A DNA stretch of 43,627 nucleotides. It comes from an uncultured Muribaculaceae bacterium. GTDB taxonomy: Bacteria > Bacteroidota > Bacteroidia > Bacteroidales > Muribaculaceae. This document shows positions 31,778 to 39,768 of the stretch, piece by piece. Position 1 is the first letter of the stretch. Each line of letters opens with the position of its first letter. Position numbers and translations under genes: made by a program. The notes under the pieces were generated by a model. That model saw only the letters and a program-made list of their open reading frames with translations, did no database searches and was not told the DNA's origin. The stretch spans positions 1-43,627 of the forward strand of contig CAJTOB010000024.1 of NCBI GenBank assembly GCA_910578035.1, read 5' to 3'.

Positions 31778-32488
31778 TCAATATACGAGGGTTCCGATGT
31801 TTTCTCCGGACAGGACTTTAGCAAGGTTGCCCGGGGTATCCATGTCGAAAACGACTATTTTCATGCCGTTTTCGCGGCAGAGTGTCGTTGCGGTGAGGTC
31901 CATGATTTTGAGGCCGCGGTTGTAGATTTCGTCGTAGCTGATGCTGTCGAATTTAGTGGCCGAGGGGTCCTTTTCGGGGTCTGCAGTGTAGATGCCGTCT
32001 ACGCGGGTGCCTTTGAGCATTACTTCGGCCTTGATTTCGACGGCGCGGAGGGCGGCGGCGGTGTCGGTGGTGAAGAAGGGGTTGCCGGTGCCCCCTGCGA
32101 TGATTGCCACACGGCCTTGGGCGAGGGTCTCGAGTGCGCGCATGGGGCTATAGGGTTCGCCAACGGGGAACATGCCTATCGATGTGAGTACACGGGCGCT
32201 GCAGCCGACGGCTTCGAGGGCCGAGCTGAGGGCGAGGGAGTTTATGACGGTGGCAAGCATGCCCATCTGGTCGCCTTTTACGCGGTCGAAGCCTTTTGCG
32301 GCACCGGAGAGGCCACGGAAGATGTTTCCGCCGCCAATCACTATCCCTACTTCGACACCGGCCTGAACGAGGTCCGAAATCTGCCCGGCATAGCTTGCGA
32401 GGCGTTCGGAGTCTATGCCGTAGCCCTGATGGCCCATGAGCGATTCTCCGCTGAGTTTGAGGAGTATTCTTCTGTATTTAGGTTCCAT
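31778..32488 (-). CDS. pyrH: UMP kinase
   Basis: 236 residues. Converts UMP to UDP; the bacterial enzyme belongs to the amino-acid kinase family. Signatures are LLKLSGESLMG at the N-terminus, GIVIGGGNIFRG, GDQMGMLATVINSLAL, 'IAGGTGNPFFTTDTAAAL' and a C-terminal nucleotide-site block. It lies 6 bp after the MATE gene and 22 bp before frr. With upp it covers two routes feeding the UMP pool in this window. Confidence 0.98.
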   Translation of the reverse strand: MEPKYRRILLKLSGESLMGHQGYGIDSERLASYAGQISDLVQAGVEVGIVIGGGNIFRGLSGAAKGFDRVKGDQMGMLATVINSLALSSALEAVGCSARVLTSIGMFPVGEPYSPMRALETLAQGRVAIIAGGTGNPFFTTDTAAALRAVEIKAEVMLKGTRVDGIYTADPEKDPSATKFDSISYDEIYNRGLKIMDLTATTLCRENGMKIVVFDMDTPGNLAKVLSGENIGTLVY

Positions 32489-32494
32489 TGGTTG

Positions 32495-33823
32495 TTATGA
32501 TTTTTTTGTTGCTTTAAGGAAGAAGTAGAGATAGAGCACGGCCGCCAGCAGCAGGCAGACCGAGAAGCTGAGCACAATACCGTAGAGCCCGAGACCAGCC
32601 GGGAAGGCTAAGAGGTATGTGCATGGCAGGCCGACGACGATGTAGCTCACCAGCGCAATGAAGAGCATTGGCATGACCTTCGATGTGCCGCGCAGGGCGT
32701 TGGCGAAGGTAATCTGGGTGGCGTCGCCGAACTGATAGAGGGCCATAGGCACTATCAGCGACACGGCGGCTGCAATGACGGCTGGATCGTTGGAGAAGAG
32801 GCTCATCACGTGGTGGCCGCCGAATAAGAAAAGCATGCACACGAGCACCATTACGGCGAGTATGAGGTGGTAGCCGGCCCATGCGTAGCGCCTCATTGTG
32901 CGACTGTCGGCCGAGCCGGCGGCGTGGCTCACGGGTATTGCCATGGCGTTGCCGATGCTGTAGTATATGCAGAATCCGAACATGCCGCTGATAACCACAA
33001 TCTGGAAAGCGGCCAGAGGTATCGCTCCAATCCAGCCTGCCATAATGGCGGAACCTGAGAATGAGGCGGTTTCGAATGTCATTTGCGCGGAGACGGGGAA
33101 TCCGGTCGATATGACTGCGCGCGTCATGCCGTCGCCGGGGCGGGCGCCGCGGTAGAATCCTTCAAGATAGGGGCGTCCGCGACGTGAGCGGAAGAAGAAC
33201 CATGCCATTACGGCCATGCAGAGCACACGCGCCGTGAGGGTGCTTATGCCGGCACCTGTGAGGCCTAATTCGGGTGCGCCGAAGTTGCCGTAGATGAGAA
33301 GGTAGTTTCCTAAGATATTGACAGCATTGCAGCCGAGGACTATCCAAGTAGGGAGCGCGGTGTCGTTGCGGCCGAAGCTCCATTGCGCCAGCACATTGAA
33401 CACAGCCACGGGTATCATGCCCGCAAGCACTATCAGGTAGTATGGCCTGATAAGGGGCATGAGGTGGTCGGGCTGGCCGAGGCGGTGGAGATTGAAGTAG
33501 ATGGCGAGCATCACGAGGCTCACCACGACGGTGAATATGGTGTTGACTCTAAGGCCGACACGCACCACACGGCCTATGCGCGCATTCTCGCCGCGGGCAT
33601 ACATGGCGCCAACGAGAGGTGTCAGACCGAATGTGAAGCCGACACAGGCGAAGATTGCGATGTTGAAGAAATTATTGACGAACGAGGCCGAGGCGAGGGC
33701 TTCGGTAGAATAGTGGCCCACCATGATATTGTCGGCAAATCCGACAGCAATATTGCCGAGCTGGCCTAAAAACAGGGGGAAGGCCAGCCTGGCAATAGAG
33801 CGGTATGCCTCGGCGTATGTCAT
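32495..33823 (-). CDS. MATE-family efflux transporter
   Basis: 442 residues with about twelve hydrophobic helices in two halves. The N-terminal block FPLFLGQLGNIAVGFADNIMVG is the MATE signature, and the internal repeat around AQMTFETASFSGSAIMAGW is its counterpart. It exports cationic drugs or metabolites in exchange for Na+ or H+. It resembles NorM-type Bacteroidota proteins, but the substrate cannot be read from sequence. It is the first gene of a transcript with pyrH and frr (6-bp gap). No promoter box was found in the repeat-filled gap upstream. Confidence 0.93.
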   Translation of the reverse strand: MTYAEAYRSIARLAFPLFLGQLGNIAVGFADNIMVGHYSTEALASASFVNNFFNIAIFACVGFTFGLTPLVGAMYARGENARIGRVVRVGLRVNTIFTVVVSLVMLAIYFNLHRLGQPDHLMPLIRPYYLIVLAGMIPVAVFNVLAQWSFGRNDTALPTWIVLGCNAVNILGNYLLIYGNFGAPELGLTGAGISTLTARVLCMAVMAWFFFRSRRGRPYLEGFYRGARPGDGMTRAVISTGFPVSAQMTFETASFSGSAIMAGWIGAIPLAAFQIVVISGMFGFCIYYSIGNAMAIPVSHAAGSADSRTMRRYAWAGYHLILAVMVLVCMLFLFGGHHVMSLFSNDPAVIAAAVSLIVPMALYQFGDATQITFANALRGTSKVMPMLFIALVSYIVVGLPCTYLLAFPAGLGLYGIVLSFSVCLLLAAVLYLYFFLKATKKS

Positions 33824-33837
33824 TAATTTGCTGAGTT

Positions 33838-33902
33838 TAAAGAGTATTAAGTTTAAAAAGTTAAGATAAATGTCTCTTCACTATTATCTTCACTTTTAAT
33901 AC
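33838..33902. repeat. AT-rich hairpin with TTATCTTCACTTT arm
   Basis: Arms 33857-33869 and 33884-33896 pair with one mismatch, and outer bases (GAGTATTAA against TTAATACACTC) extend the stem. It fills the 85 bp between the BI-1 and MATE genes and shares its core with 4883, 6107 and 20789. Confidence 0.65.
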
Positions 33903-33908
33903 ACTCAA

Positions 33909-34625
33909 TTAATCGCGGTTTCCGCCGAAAATGCGGAGAAGGAAGAGGAAGAGGTTGATGAAGTCGAGGTAGAGGGTGAGGGCGCCGAGTGTGGCGAGGC
34001 GTCCTACCATGCCATCGGGAGTCACCATTGCCATCTGCTTCACCTGCTGTGTATCCCATGCGGTGAGACCGACGAAGATGATTACGCCTGCGATAGACAC
34101 AATCCAGTCGAGGGTGCTGCTGTGCATGAAGATGTTGACCACAGAGGCTATGACGAGTCCTATGAGGGCGTAGAAGAGATAGTTGCCTATTTTAGAGAGG
34201 TCGTTGGAGGTGAAGTAGCCGTAGACGCTCATGGCGCCGAATGTGGCGGCCGTGATGAAGAATGTCTTGACTATGGCGCCGGGGCTGTAGGCGTAGAATA
34301 TAGTGCACAGCATCAGGCCGTTGATGATGGCGAAGACATAGAACATCAGCGATGCCACGGCAGAGCTGAGCTTGTTGATTGCGCCTGAGAGGGCGAAGAC
34401 GATACCGAGTTCGGCGATGACGAGCACCCACATGAACCATGAGTGAGATACGAGGAAGTTCATGTATGCGGCCGAGGTTGCGGCATAGAGCGATGTGAGA
34501 GCGGTTACCACAAGTGCGAGGAACATTTTGAGGTACACGCGCTTCATGACGCTGCTCACGGTCGATGTGATTGACATCGCATCGTGGCGCGGACTGTTGT
34601 ATGCGTTGAAATTGTAGTTGTCCAT
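33909..34625 (-). CDS. Bax inhibitor-1/YccA-family membrane protein
   Basis: 238 residues with seven hydrophobic helices after a short cytoplasmic N-terminus. The block 'VGLTAWDTQQVKQMAMV' is the conserved D-x-Q region of BI-1 proteins. Related bacterial proteins are pH-sensitive calcium leak channels (BsYetJ) or modulators of the FtsH protease (YccA). Which role applies here is not shown. A heptamer array precedes it, without a clear promoter. Confidence 0.92.
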   Translation of the reverse strand: MDNYNFNAYNSPRHDAMSITSTVSSVMKRVYLKMFLALVVTALTSLYAATSAAYMNFLVSHSWFMWVLVIAELGIVFALSGAINKLSSAVASLMFYVFAIINGLMLCTIFYAYSPGAIVKTFFITAATFGAMSVYGYFTSNDLSKIGNYLFYALIGLVIASVVNIFMHSSTLDWIVSIAGVIIFVGLTAWDTQQVKQMAMVTPDGMVGRLATLGALTLYLDFINLFLFLLRIFGGNRD

Positions 34626-34747
34626 TTTGTTAAGTTAGGAATTAGGAGTTAGAAGTGAGGAGTTATTTGATGATTATACTAAACTTTAACCTCTAAATAT
34701 TAAGCTTGGTTCTCTGCGGGCTGTGAAACCCACAAAGAACAAGTGTT
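34626..34747. repeat. Heptamer array AAGTTAG-type, between argS and the BI-1 gene
   Basis: Units AAGTTAG, GAATTAG, GAGTTAG, AAGTGAG and GAGTTAT (about 34633-34667) are followed by complementary-type CTAAACT, TTAACCT and CTAAATA. The remainder (34700-34747) is unique sequence without a gene. Confidence 0.65.
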
Positions 34748-36535
34748 TTACATGCGTTCGGGAACGTTTATGCCCAGGAGGCCCATACCGGCTTTGACGG
34801 TGCGGGCTGTAGCGTCGGAGAGTGCCAGACGGAGCGACTGTACTGCGGGGTCGTTCTCGCGGAGAATGGAGCAGTCGTGGTAGAACTGGTTGTATTCCTT
34901 CACGAGGTCGTAGCAGTAGTTGGCGATGAGCGCAGGCGAATATGAGCGGCCGGCTTCCTGCACGACTGCGGGGAAGTCGCTCAGACGCTGAATGAGGGCT
35001 ATTTCCTTCTCGTTGGGCACCACTTCGGCATAGTCTGCGCCACCGGCACCAGCCTCGGCCGCGCGACGGAGCACTGAGCGTATACGGGCGTAGGTGTACT
35101 GTATGAAGGGGCCTGTGTTTCCGTTGAAGTCGATGCTTTCGCGGGGGTTGAAGGTCATGTTCTTGCGGGGGTCAACCTTGAGGAGGAAGTATTTGAGGGC
35201 ACCCATGCCTACGGTCTCGGCTACGGCGGCCACTTCGGCCTCGTCGAGGCCGTCGAGCTTGCCGAGCGATTCAGACACCTCGCGGGCGGTATTTACCATT
35301 TCGGCCATGAGGTCGTCGGCGTCAACTACGGTGCCTTCGCGGCTCTTCATCTTGCCTTCGGGGAGTTCGACCATGCCATAGCTGAAGTGGACGAGGTCTT
35401 TGCCCCAGCTGAAACCGAGGCGGTCGAGGAGAATGGAGAGCACCTGGAAGTGGTAGTTCTGCTCGTTTCCTACGACGTATATCATCTTGTCGATGGGATA
35501 GTCGTCGAAACGCTGCTTGGCGGTGCCGATGTCCTGGGTCATATATACCGAGGTGCCGTCGGAACGCAGAAGGAGCTTCTCGTCGAGGCCGTCGGCGGCG
35601 AGGTCGGCCCATACGGAGCCGTCTTCGCGGCGGTAAAGGACGCCTTTTTCGAGACCTTCGAGCACTTTCTCCTTGCCGTCGAGGTATGTCTGCGATTCGT
35701 AGTATATTTTATCAAAGCCAACACCCATACGCTCGTATGTGGCGTCGAAACCGTCGTAAACCCAGCGGTTCATGCGCTCCCAGAGGGCACGCACTTCGGG
35801 GTCGCCTTCTTCCCAGCGCCGCAGCATGGCGCGGGCGTCGGCCATGACGGTTGAAGCGGCCTCAGCCTCTTCTTTTGTCATGCCTTTGGCCTGGAGCTCG
35901 GCGAGTTCGGCCTTGTAGTGCTTGTCGAATGCGACGTAGCAGTCGCCTACAAGGTGGTCGCCTTTGGTGCCGGTGCTTTCGGGGGTAGCGCCGTCGAACC
36001 AGCGCTGCCATGCGAGCATCGACTTGCAGATGTGGATACCGCGGTCGTTGACAATATTGGTTTTCACCACTTTGTTGCCGCAGGCTGCGAGAATATTGCT
36101 GAGGCTTGCGCCGAGCAGAATGTTGCGAAGATGGCCCAGGTGGAGGGGTTTGTTGGTGTTGGGCGAAGAGTATTCGACCATCACGAGGGGGCTTTCGTCG
36201 ATGGGCGCTGTGATGCCGAAATTGGAGTCGGCCTCGATTGCGGCTAGGACGTTGTTCCAGTATGTCGGTGTTATGACGAGGTTGAGGAAGCCTTTTACCA
36301 CGTTGAAGGCAGATACGGCGGGTTCGTTATCTACGAGCCACTGCCCTATCTCGTTTCCGACAGCTTCGGGCGCCTTGCGGGCGGCTTTCACCCAGGGAAA
36401 TACCACGATGGTGAGGTTTCCTTCGAATTCCTTGCGGGTTGCCTGCGGCACTATTGCCGCGGCGTCGGCATCGATACCGTAAAGGGCTTTTACGGCTTTA
36501 GCAACGCCATTTGATATGATTTTGTCTATCTGCAT
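34748..36535 (-). CDS. argS: Arginyl-tRNA synthetase
   Basis: 595 residues, a class I synthetase. The HIGH motif reads SSPNTNKPLHLGHLRN (HLGH) and the KMSKS-like motif 'GKMKSREGTVVDADDL'. The N-terminal ArgS-specific domain (about 1-110) and the C-terminal DALR anticodon-binding domain (about 470-595, ending LLGINVPERM) are complete. Length is normal. It is flanked by heptamer arrays on both sides and appears monocistronic. Confidence 0.98.
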   Translation of the reverse strand: MQIDKIISNGVAKAVKALYGIDADAAAIVPQATRKEFEGNLTIVVFPWVKAARKAPEAVGNEIGQWLVDNEPAVSAFNVVKGFLNLVITPTYWNNVLAAIEADSNFGITAPIDESPLVMVEYSSPNTNKPLHLGHLRNILLGASLSNILAACGNKVVKTNIVNDRGIHICKSMLAWQRWFDGATPESTGTKGDHLVGDCYVAFDKHYKAELAELQAKGMTKEEAEAASTVMADARAMLRRWEEGDPEVRALWERMNRWVYDGFDATYERMGVGFDKIYYESQTYLDGKEKVLEGLEKGVLYRREDGSVWADLAADGLDEKLLLRSDGTSVYMTQDIGTAKQRFDDYPIDKMIYVVGNEQNYHFQVLSILLDRLGFSWGKDLVHFSYGMVELPEGKMKSREGTVVDADDLMAEMVNTAREVSESLGKLDGLDEAEVAAVAETVGMGALKYFLLKVDPRKNMTFNPRESIDFNGNTGPFIQYTYARIRSVLRRAAEAGAGGADYAEVVPNEKEIALIQRLSDFPAVVQEAGRSYSPALIANYCYDLVKEYNQFYHDCSILRENDPAVQSLRLALSDATARTVKAGMGLLGINVPERM

Positions 36536-36670
36536 TTTATTATTTTTAGGAGCGAGGGGCGAGGGGCGAGGTACGAGGGTAATAGTTATTACTTCTTACT
36601 TATTATCTATTGCTTCTCGCTTATTCCTTATTCCTTATTCCTTATTACTTCTTACTTCTTACTTAACTAC
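36536..36670. repeat. Two heptamer arrays: GGNNCGA and TTATTCC types
   Basis: GGAGCGA, GGGGCGA twice and GGTACGA (36549-36576) are followed by eleven phased pyrimidine-rich heptamers (TTATTAC, TTCTTAC, TTATTAT, CTATTGC, TTCTCGC, TTATTCC three times, TTATTAC, TTCTTAC twice; 36586-36662). Period 7 is exact in the second block. The two arms are not complementary here. The block runs up to the manC stop. Confidence 0.8.
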
Positions 36671-37762
36671 TTATTCGTATTTTTCGCCGAATTTGAGGCG
36701 GGCGTCGATTACCATGCGCTTGATTTCCTGCTCACGGGCCTTGGGGCAGATGAGGAGGACGTCTTCGGCATCGGCAACGATGTAGTCTTCGAGGCTGTCG
36801 ACAACAATGAGCTTATCGCCACGGACGGCAAAGATGTTTCCGCGCGAATTGTAGCTGAGCACGTTGCAGTTCTGGGTCACGTTGGTGTCGCTGTTCTTTG
36901 GCGAGAGGTCGTAGAGAGCGCTCCATGTGCCGAGGTCGTTCCAGCCGAAGTGCACGGTCTCTACATATACGTTGTCTGCTTTCTCCATTACAGAGAAGTC
37001 TATTGATATGCTCATGCACGTGGGGTATGCCTCGTCGATGAATGCACGCTCTTCGTCGGGCGAAGTGTATGTCGCGGCGGGTGTCGAGTCGAAAATCTGC
37101 GCGATATCGGGCACGTAGCGTCTTATGGCGTTGCGGATAGCCTCTACACTCCAGAGGAAAATGCCTGAGTTCCAGAAAAATTCGCCAGTAGCTATAAATA
37201 CTTTGGCAAGCTCTATGTCGGGCTTTTCGGTAAATGTCTTCACCTTGTTGAAATCGCCTTCGATGTGCTCGCCGACCTGGATATATCCGTATCCGGTCTC
37301 GGGGCGAGTGGGGGCGATTCCGAGCGTGAGCAGGGCTTCGTGGTTTTCAACAAAATCGAAACCGGCGAGTATGCTCTTCTGGAAGTCGGCTTCGCGGGTG
37401 ATTACATGGTCGGCGGGCGTGACTATTATAGAGGCCTCGGGGTCGCGGGCGGCGATATGCCATGCAGCCCAGGCCACACACGGAGCTGTATTGCGGCGGG
37501 CGGGCTCGAAAAGAATCTGGTCGCGGGCGAGCTCGGGGAGCTGTGCGGCCACTTCGTCGGCGTATCGCTCGTTTGTCATGATTACAATGTTCTGAGGCGG
37601 TATCAGCGAGCTGATACGGTCGAAGCTCATCTGCAGGAGGGTGCGGCCTGTGCCTAAGAAATCTATGAATTGCTTGGGTAGTCTGGTGCGGCTATAAGGC
37701 CAGAAGCGGCTTCCGATGCCGCCGCACATGATGACGCAATACCGGTGGTCTCTCTTGTCCAT
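36671..37762 (-). CDS. manC: Mannose-1-phosphate guanylyltransferase
   Basis: 363 residues. Makes GDP-mannose from GTP and mannose 1-phosphate for glycans and O-glycosylation. The nucleotidyltransferase signature is VIMCGGIGSRFWPYSRTRLP, with 'VKTFTEKPDIELA' and FFWNSGIFLWS as further blocks. It lacks the C-terminal phosphomannose isomerase domain found in long ManC proteins. The ATG at 37762 was preferred to a TTG at 37783 because it gives the usual short N-terminus. It lies 64 bp after mtnN on the same strand. Confidence 0.93.
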   Translation of the reverse strand: MDKRDHRYCVIMCGGIGSRFWPYSRTRLPKQFIDFLGTGRTLLQMSFDRISSLIPPQNIVIMTNERYADEVAAQLPELARDQILFEPARRNTAPCVAWAAWHIAARDPEASIIVTPADHVITREADFQKSILAGFDFVENHEALLTLGIAPTRPETGYGYIQVGEHIEGDFNKVKTFTEKPDIELAKVFIATGEFFWNSGIFLWSVEAIRNAIRRYVPDIAQIFDSTPAATYTSPDEERAFIDEAYPTCMSISIDFSVMEKADNVYVETVHFGWNDLGTWSALYDLSPKNSDTNVTQNCNVLSYNSRGNIFAVRGDKLIVVDSLEDYIVADAEDVLLICPKAREQEIKRMVIDARLKFGEKYE

Positions 37763-37826
37763 TATAGAGTTTGTTGGTTTCAATTTGCTAAATTACAAAA
37801 AATTTCTCAATGTAGCGAACAGAGCA

Positions 37827-38504
37827 TCAAAGTAATTGAAGGAGACGGCCGACCGACTCGAACGTACGCTCCGGCGCGGCGCTCCAGAAGTCGGTATAGG
37901 CGGCCATATTGCCCCCTTCGCCGGGTGTGTCGCTCACCACTCGCAGGCATACGAATGGCACGTCTTTGAGGGCGCAGACCTGCGCTATGGCGGCCGATTC
38001 CATATCGACGGCAATGGCGTCGGGATATAGGGCGAGAATGCGCTTCAGGTCGGCGGGGTCATCAACAAAAATATCGCCTGATGCGAGCAGGCCTTCGCGT
38101 GCGCCGAGGCTGCGGCGTATCTCGAGCGGCAGGGGGCACTCGAAGCGGGCGGGGAAACCGGCGGCCTGCCCGCGCTCTGTGCCGGGGCCGCACCATACGT
38201 CGTGATATGCTATTTCGGAGGCAAGCACGAGGTCGAGGACCTGTGCGGGCGGATTTCCGGCTCCAGTTCCGCCTGCCACGCCCGTATTCACCACCATCGC
38301 GGGATGGAAGGTGTCTATAAGCGTCAATGCGCCGACGGCGGCGTTCACTTTGCCGATGCCGCATTTTCCAACCACGACATCACGGCCGCCCATACGGCCG
38401 CAGTAGTAGGTGAAGCCATTGGCTTCGACTGTGCTTTCGTTCTCTATATGAGGCCTGAGGAGCGCGAGCTCCTTGTCCATGGCCACGATGATTGCTATTT
38501 TCAT
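37827..38504 (-). CDS. mtnN: 5'-methylthioadenosine/S-adenosylhomocysteine nucleosidase
   Basis: 225 residues. Hydrolyses MTA and SAH to adenine plus the thioribose product, recycling by-products of SAM-using enzymes. Conserved features are IVAMDKELALLRPHIE at the N-terminus, VNTGVAGGTG, AVDMESAAIAQVC (substrate-binding Glu) and LRVVSDTPG (catalytic Asp). The ATG at 38504 fits the family start; the 25 codons upstream in frame lie over the promoter. Confidence 0.95.
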   Translation of the reverse strand: MKIAIIVAMDKELALLRPHIENESTVEANGFTYYCGRMGGRDVVVGKCGIGKVNAAVGALTLIDTFHPAMVVNTGVAGGTGAGNPPAQVLDLVLASEIAYHDVWCGPGTERGQAAGFPARFECPLPLEIRRSLGAREGLLASGDIFVDDPADLKRILALYPDAIAVDMESAAIAQVCALKDVPFVCLRVVSDTPGEGGNMAAYTDFWSAAPERTFESVGRLLQLL

Positions 38505-38526
38505 ACTCAGAGCTTGTTTTAGAGCG

Positions 38527-38559
38527 CAAAAATACGAATAAGTAGAGAGCAAAACCAAA
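38527..38559 (-). promoter_or_regulatory. mtnN promoter
   Basis: The -7 TATTTTTG (38534-38527) and -33 TTTG (38559-38556) on the minus strand are 21 bases apart. The predicted leader is about 18 bases. Confidence 0.65.
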
Positions 38560-38576
38560 TAAGAGGCAGTAAGAAA

Positions 38577-38615
38577 CACAAAAAACCGCCGAGAGAACAG
38601 AATTCTTCCGGCGGT
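38577..38615 (-). terminator. Intrinsic terminator of mdh
   Basis: On the minus strand ACCGCCG (38615-38609) pairs with CGGCGGT (38591-38585), with an inner AGAA/TTCT stem, followed by a T run (38585-38579). It is 24 bases after the mdh stop. Confidence 0.85.
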
Positions 38616-38638
38616 CTATGCCTTGGAGCTATATCAGA

Positions 38639-39637
38639 TCAAAGATTCTTGTTGAGTTCCGGCCATTTTTCGATAGGAGGCATGATGCCGAGTTTTATGA
38701 CTTCGTCGCGAAGCTCGCAGAGGTGCTCGTAGCTCTTCTGGAGTTCGGCCTGCTCGGTCTTGTTGCCTTCTACAGGTTTTACGTGTACGCCCTGGGCGTC
38801 TACGGTTGTCTCCATAGCCATCATTATGTGCTGGAAATGGTTGTTGTTGACATATGTGCCGACAGGCCAGCGGAATGGCTTTCCGCCCATGGTGGCGGCA
38901 ATCATCTCTATCGAGAGGTAAGCGGGGCTTTGGAAGGACGAACGGCCGCGAAGGTCGATGATGTGCTTGCCGCCCTGGATTACGCGCACCTTCATGGCTT
39001 CCCATTCGTCGGCGGGAAGGGCTTCGGTGCCGATTATCTCGGTGAGGGGCTTGCCGTCGATGCTTGTGGTGGAGGCGAATACGGCCATCTGCTCGCCGTG
39101 GCCGCCATAGGTGCGGCAGTTTACCACTCGTTCGGCCGGAATGTCGAACCACTTTACGAGCTCATGCTGCAGACGAGTGCTGTCGAGCGCTGCAAGGGTC
39201 GATACCTGGCTCGGTTTAAGGCCTGAGTAAAGGAGGGTGATAAGGCCGGTTATGTCGGCGGGGTTGAATACGACAACTACGTGCTTGACGTCGGGGCAGT
39301 ATGCGCGCACATCTTTGCCGAACTGCTCGGCTATCTCGGCATTGCCTTTGAGGAGGTCTTCGCGGGTCATGCCGGCCTTACGGGCCGCACCGCCGCTGTT
39401 TACTATATATTTGGCGCCGGTGAGGGCTTCTTTCACATCGGAGGTGAAAGTGAGGTTGACGCCTTCAAATGCACAGGCATAGAGTTCTTCGGCAACGCCT
39501 TCGAGGGCAGGAGCGTAGGGATCGTAGATGCAGATATTGGGGGTGAGGCGCATCATCATAGCGGTCTGCGCCATATTCGAGCCAATCATGCCGGCGGCGC
39601 CGACTATGACAAGCTTGTCTTGTGTCAAAAAGTCCAT
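38639..39637 (-). CDS. mdh: Malate dehydrogenase
   Basis: A 332-residue NAD-dependent enzyme interconverting malate and oxaloacetate. The Rossmann motif is VIVGAAGMIGSNMA, the substrate-loop Arg pair lies in 'SGGAARKAGMTREDL', and the Asp/Arg pair is in LAALDSTRLQHELV with the catalytic His in YGGHGEQM. The usual NPVD block reads FNPADI. The family assignment is secure, although the LDH/MDH superfamily boundary is subtle. It is monocistronic, with a terminator behind it and no clear promoter box upstream (only TATCTTTTG near 39664-39672, one base too long). Confidence 0.93.
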   Translation of the reverse strand: MDFLTQDKLVIVGAAGMIGSNMAQTAMMMRLTPNICIYDPYAPALEGVAEELYACAFEGVNLTFTSDVKEALTGAKYIVNSGGAARKAGMTREDLLKGNAEIAEQFGKDVRAYCPDVKHVVVVFNPADITGLITLLYSGLKPSQVSTLAALDSTRLQHELVKWFDIPAERVVNCRTYGGHGEQMAVFASTTSIDGKPLTEIIGTEALPADEWEAMKVRVIQGGKHIIDLRGRSSFQSPAYLSIEMIAATMGGKPFRWPVGTYVNNNHFQHIMMAMETTVDAQGVHVKPVEGNKTEQAELQKSYEHLCELRDEVIKLGIMPPIEKWPELNKNL

Positions 39638-39705
39638 AACAATTTATGTTAGTTTATATATTCAAAAGATAAACACCTGCGGGGAGGGAAGGTTCTGCCG
39701 ATGCA

Positions 39706-39748
39706 TAAAAAAAACGGTGCGCGGTCTTTTTTCAGACACACGCACCGT
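39706..39748 (-). terminator. Intrinsic terminator of rng
   Basis: On the minus strand ACGGTGCG (39748-39741) pairs with CGCACCGT (39721-39714), followed by eight T. An inner GTC/GAC pairing tightens the loop. It starts 20 bases after the rng stop. Confidence 0.9.
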
Positions 39749-39768
39749 CGGGAGTTATGGGCTTGGAG

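Noticed and set aside
16231..36670. CRISPR array
   Set aside because: Repeats are only 7-8 bases, directly tandem and degenerate, without spacers; no cas gene is present.
39664..39672. TATCTTTTG as the mdh -7 box
   Set aside because: It has one base too many between TA and TTTG and no -33 partner.
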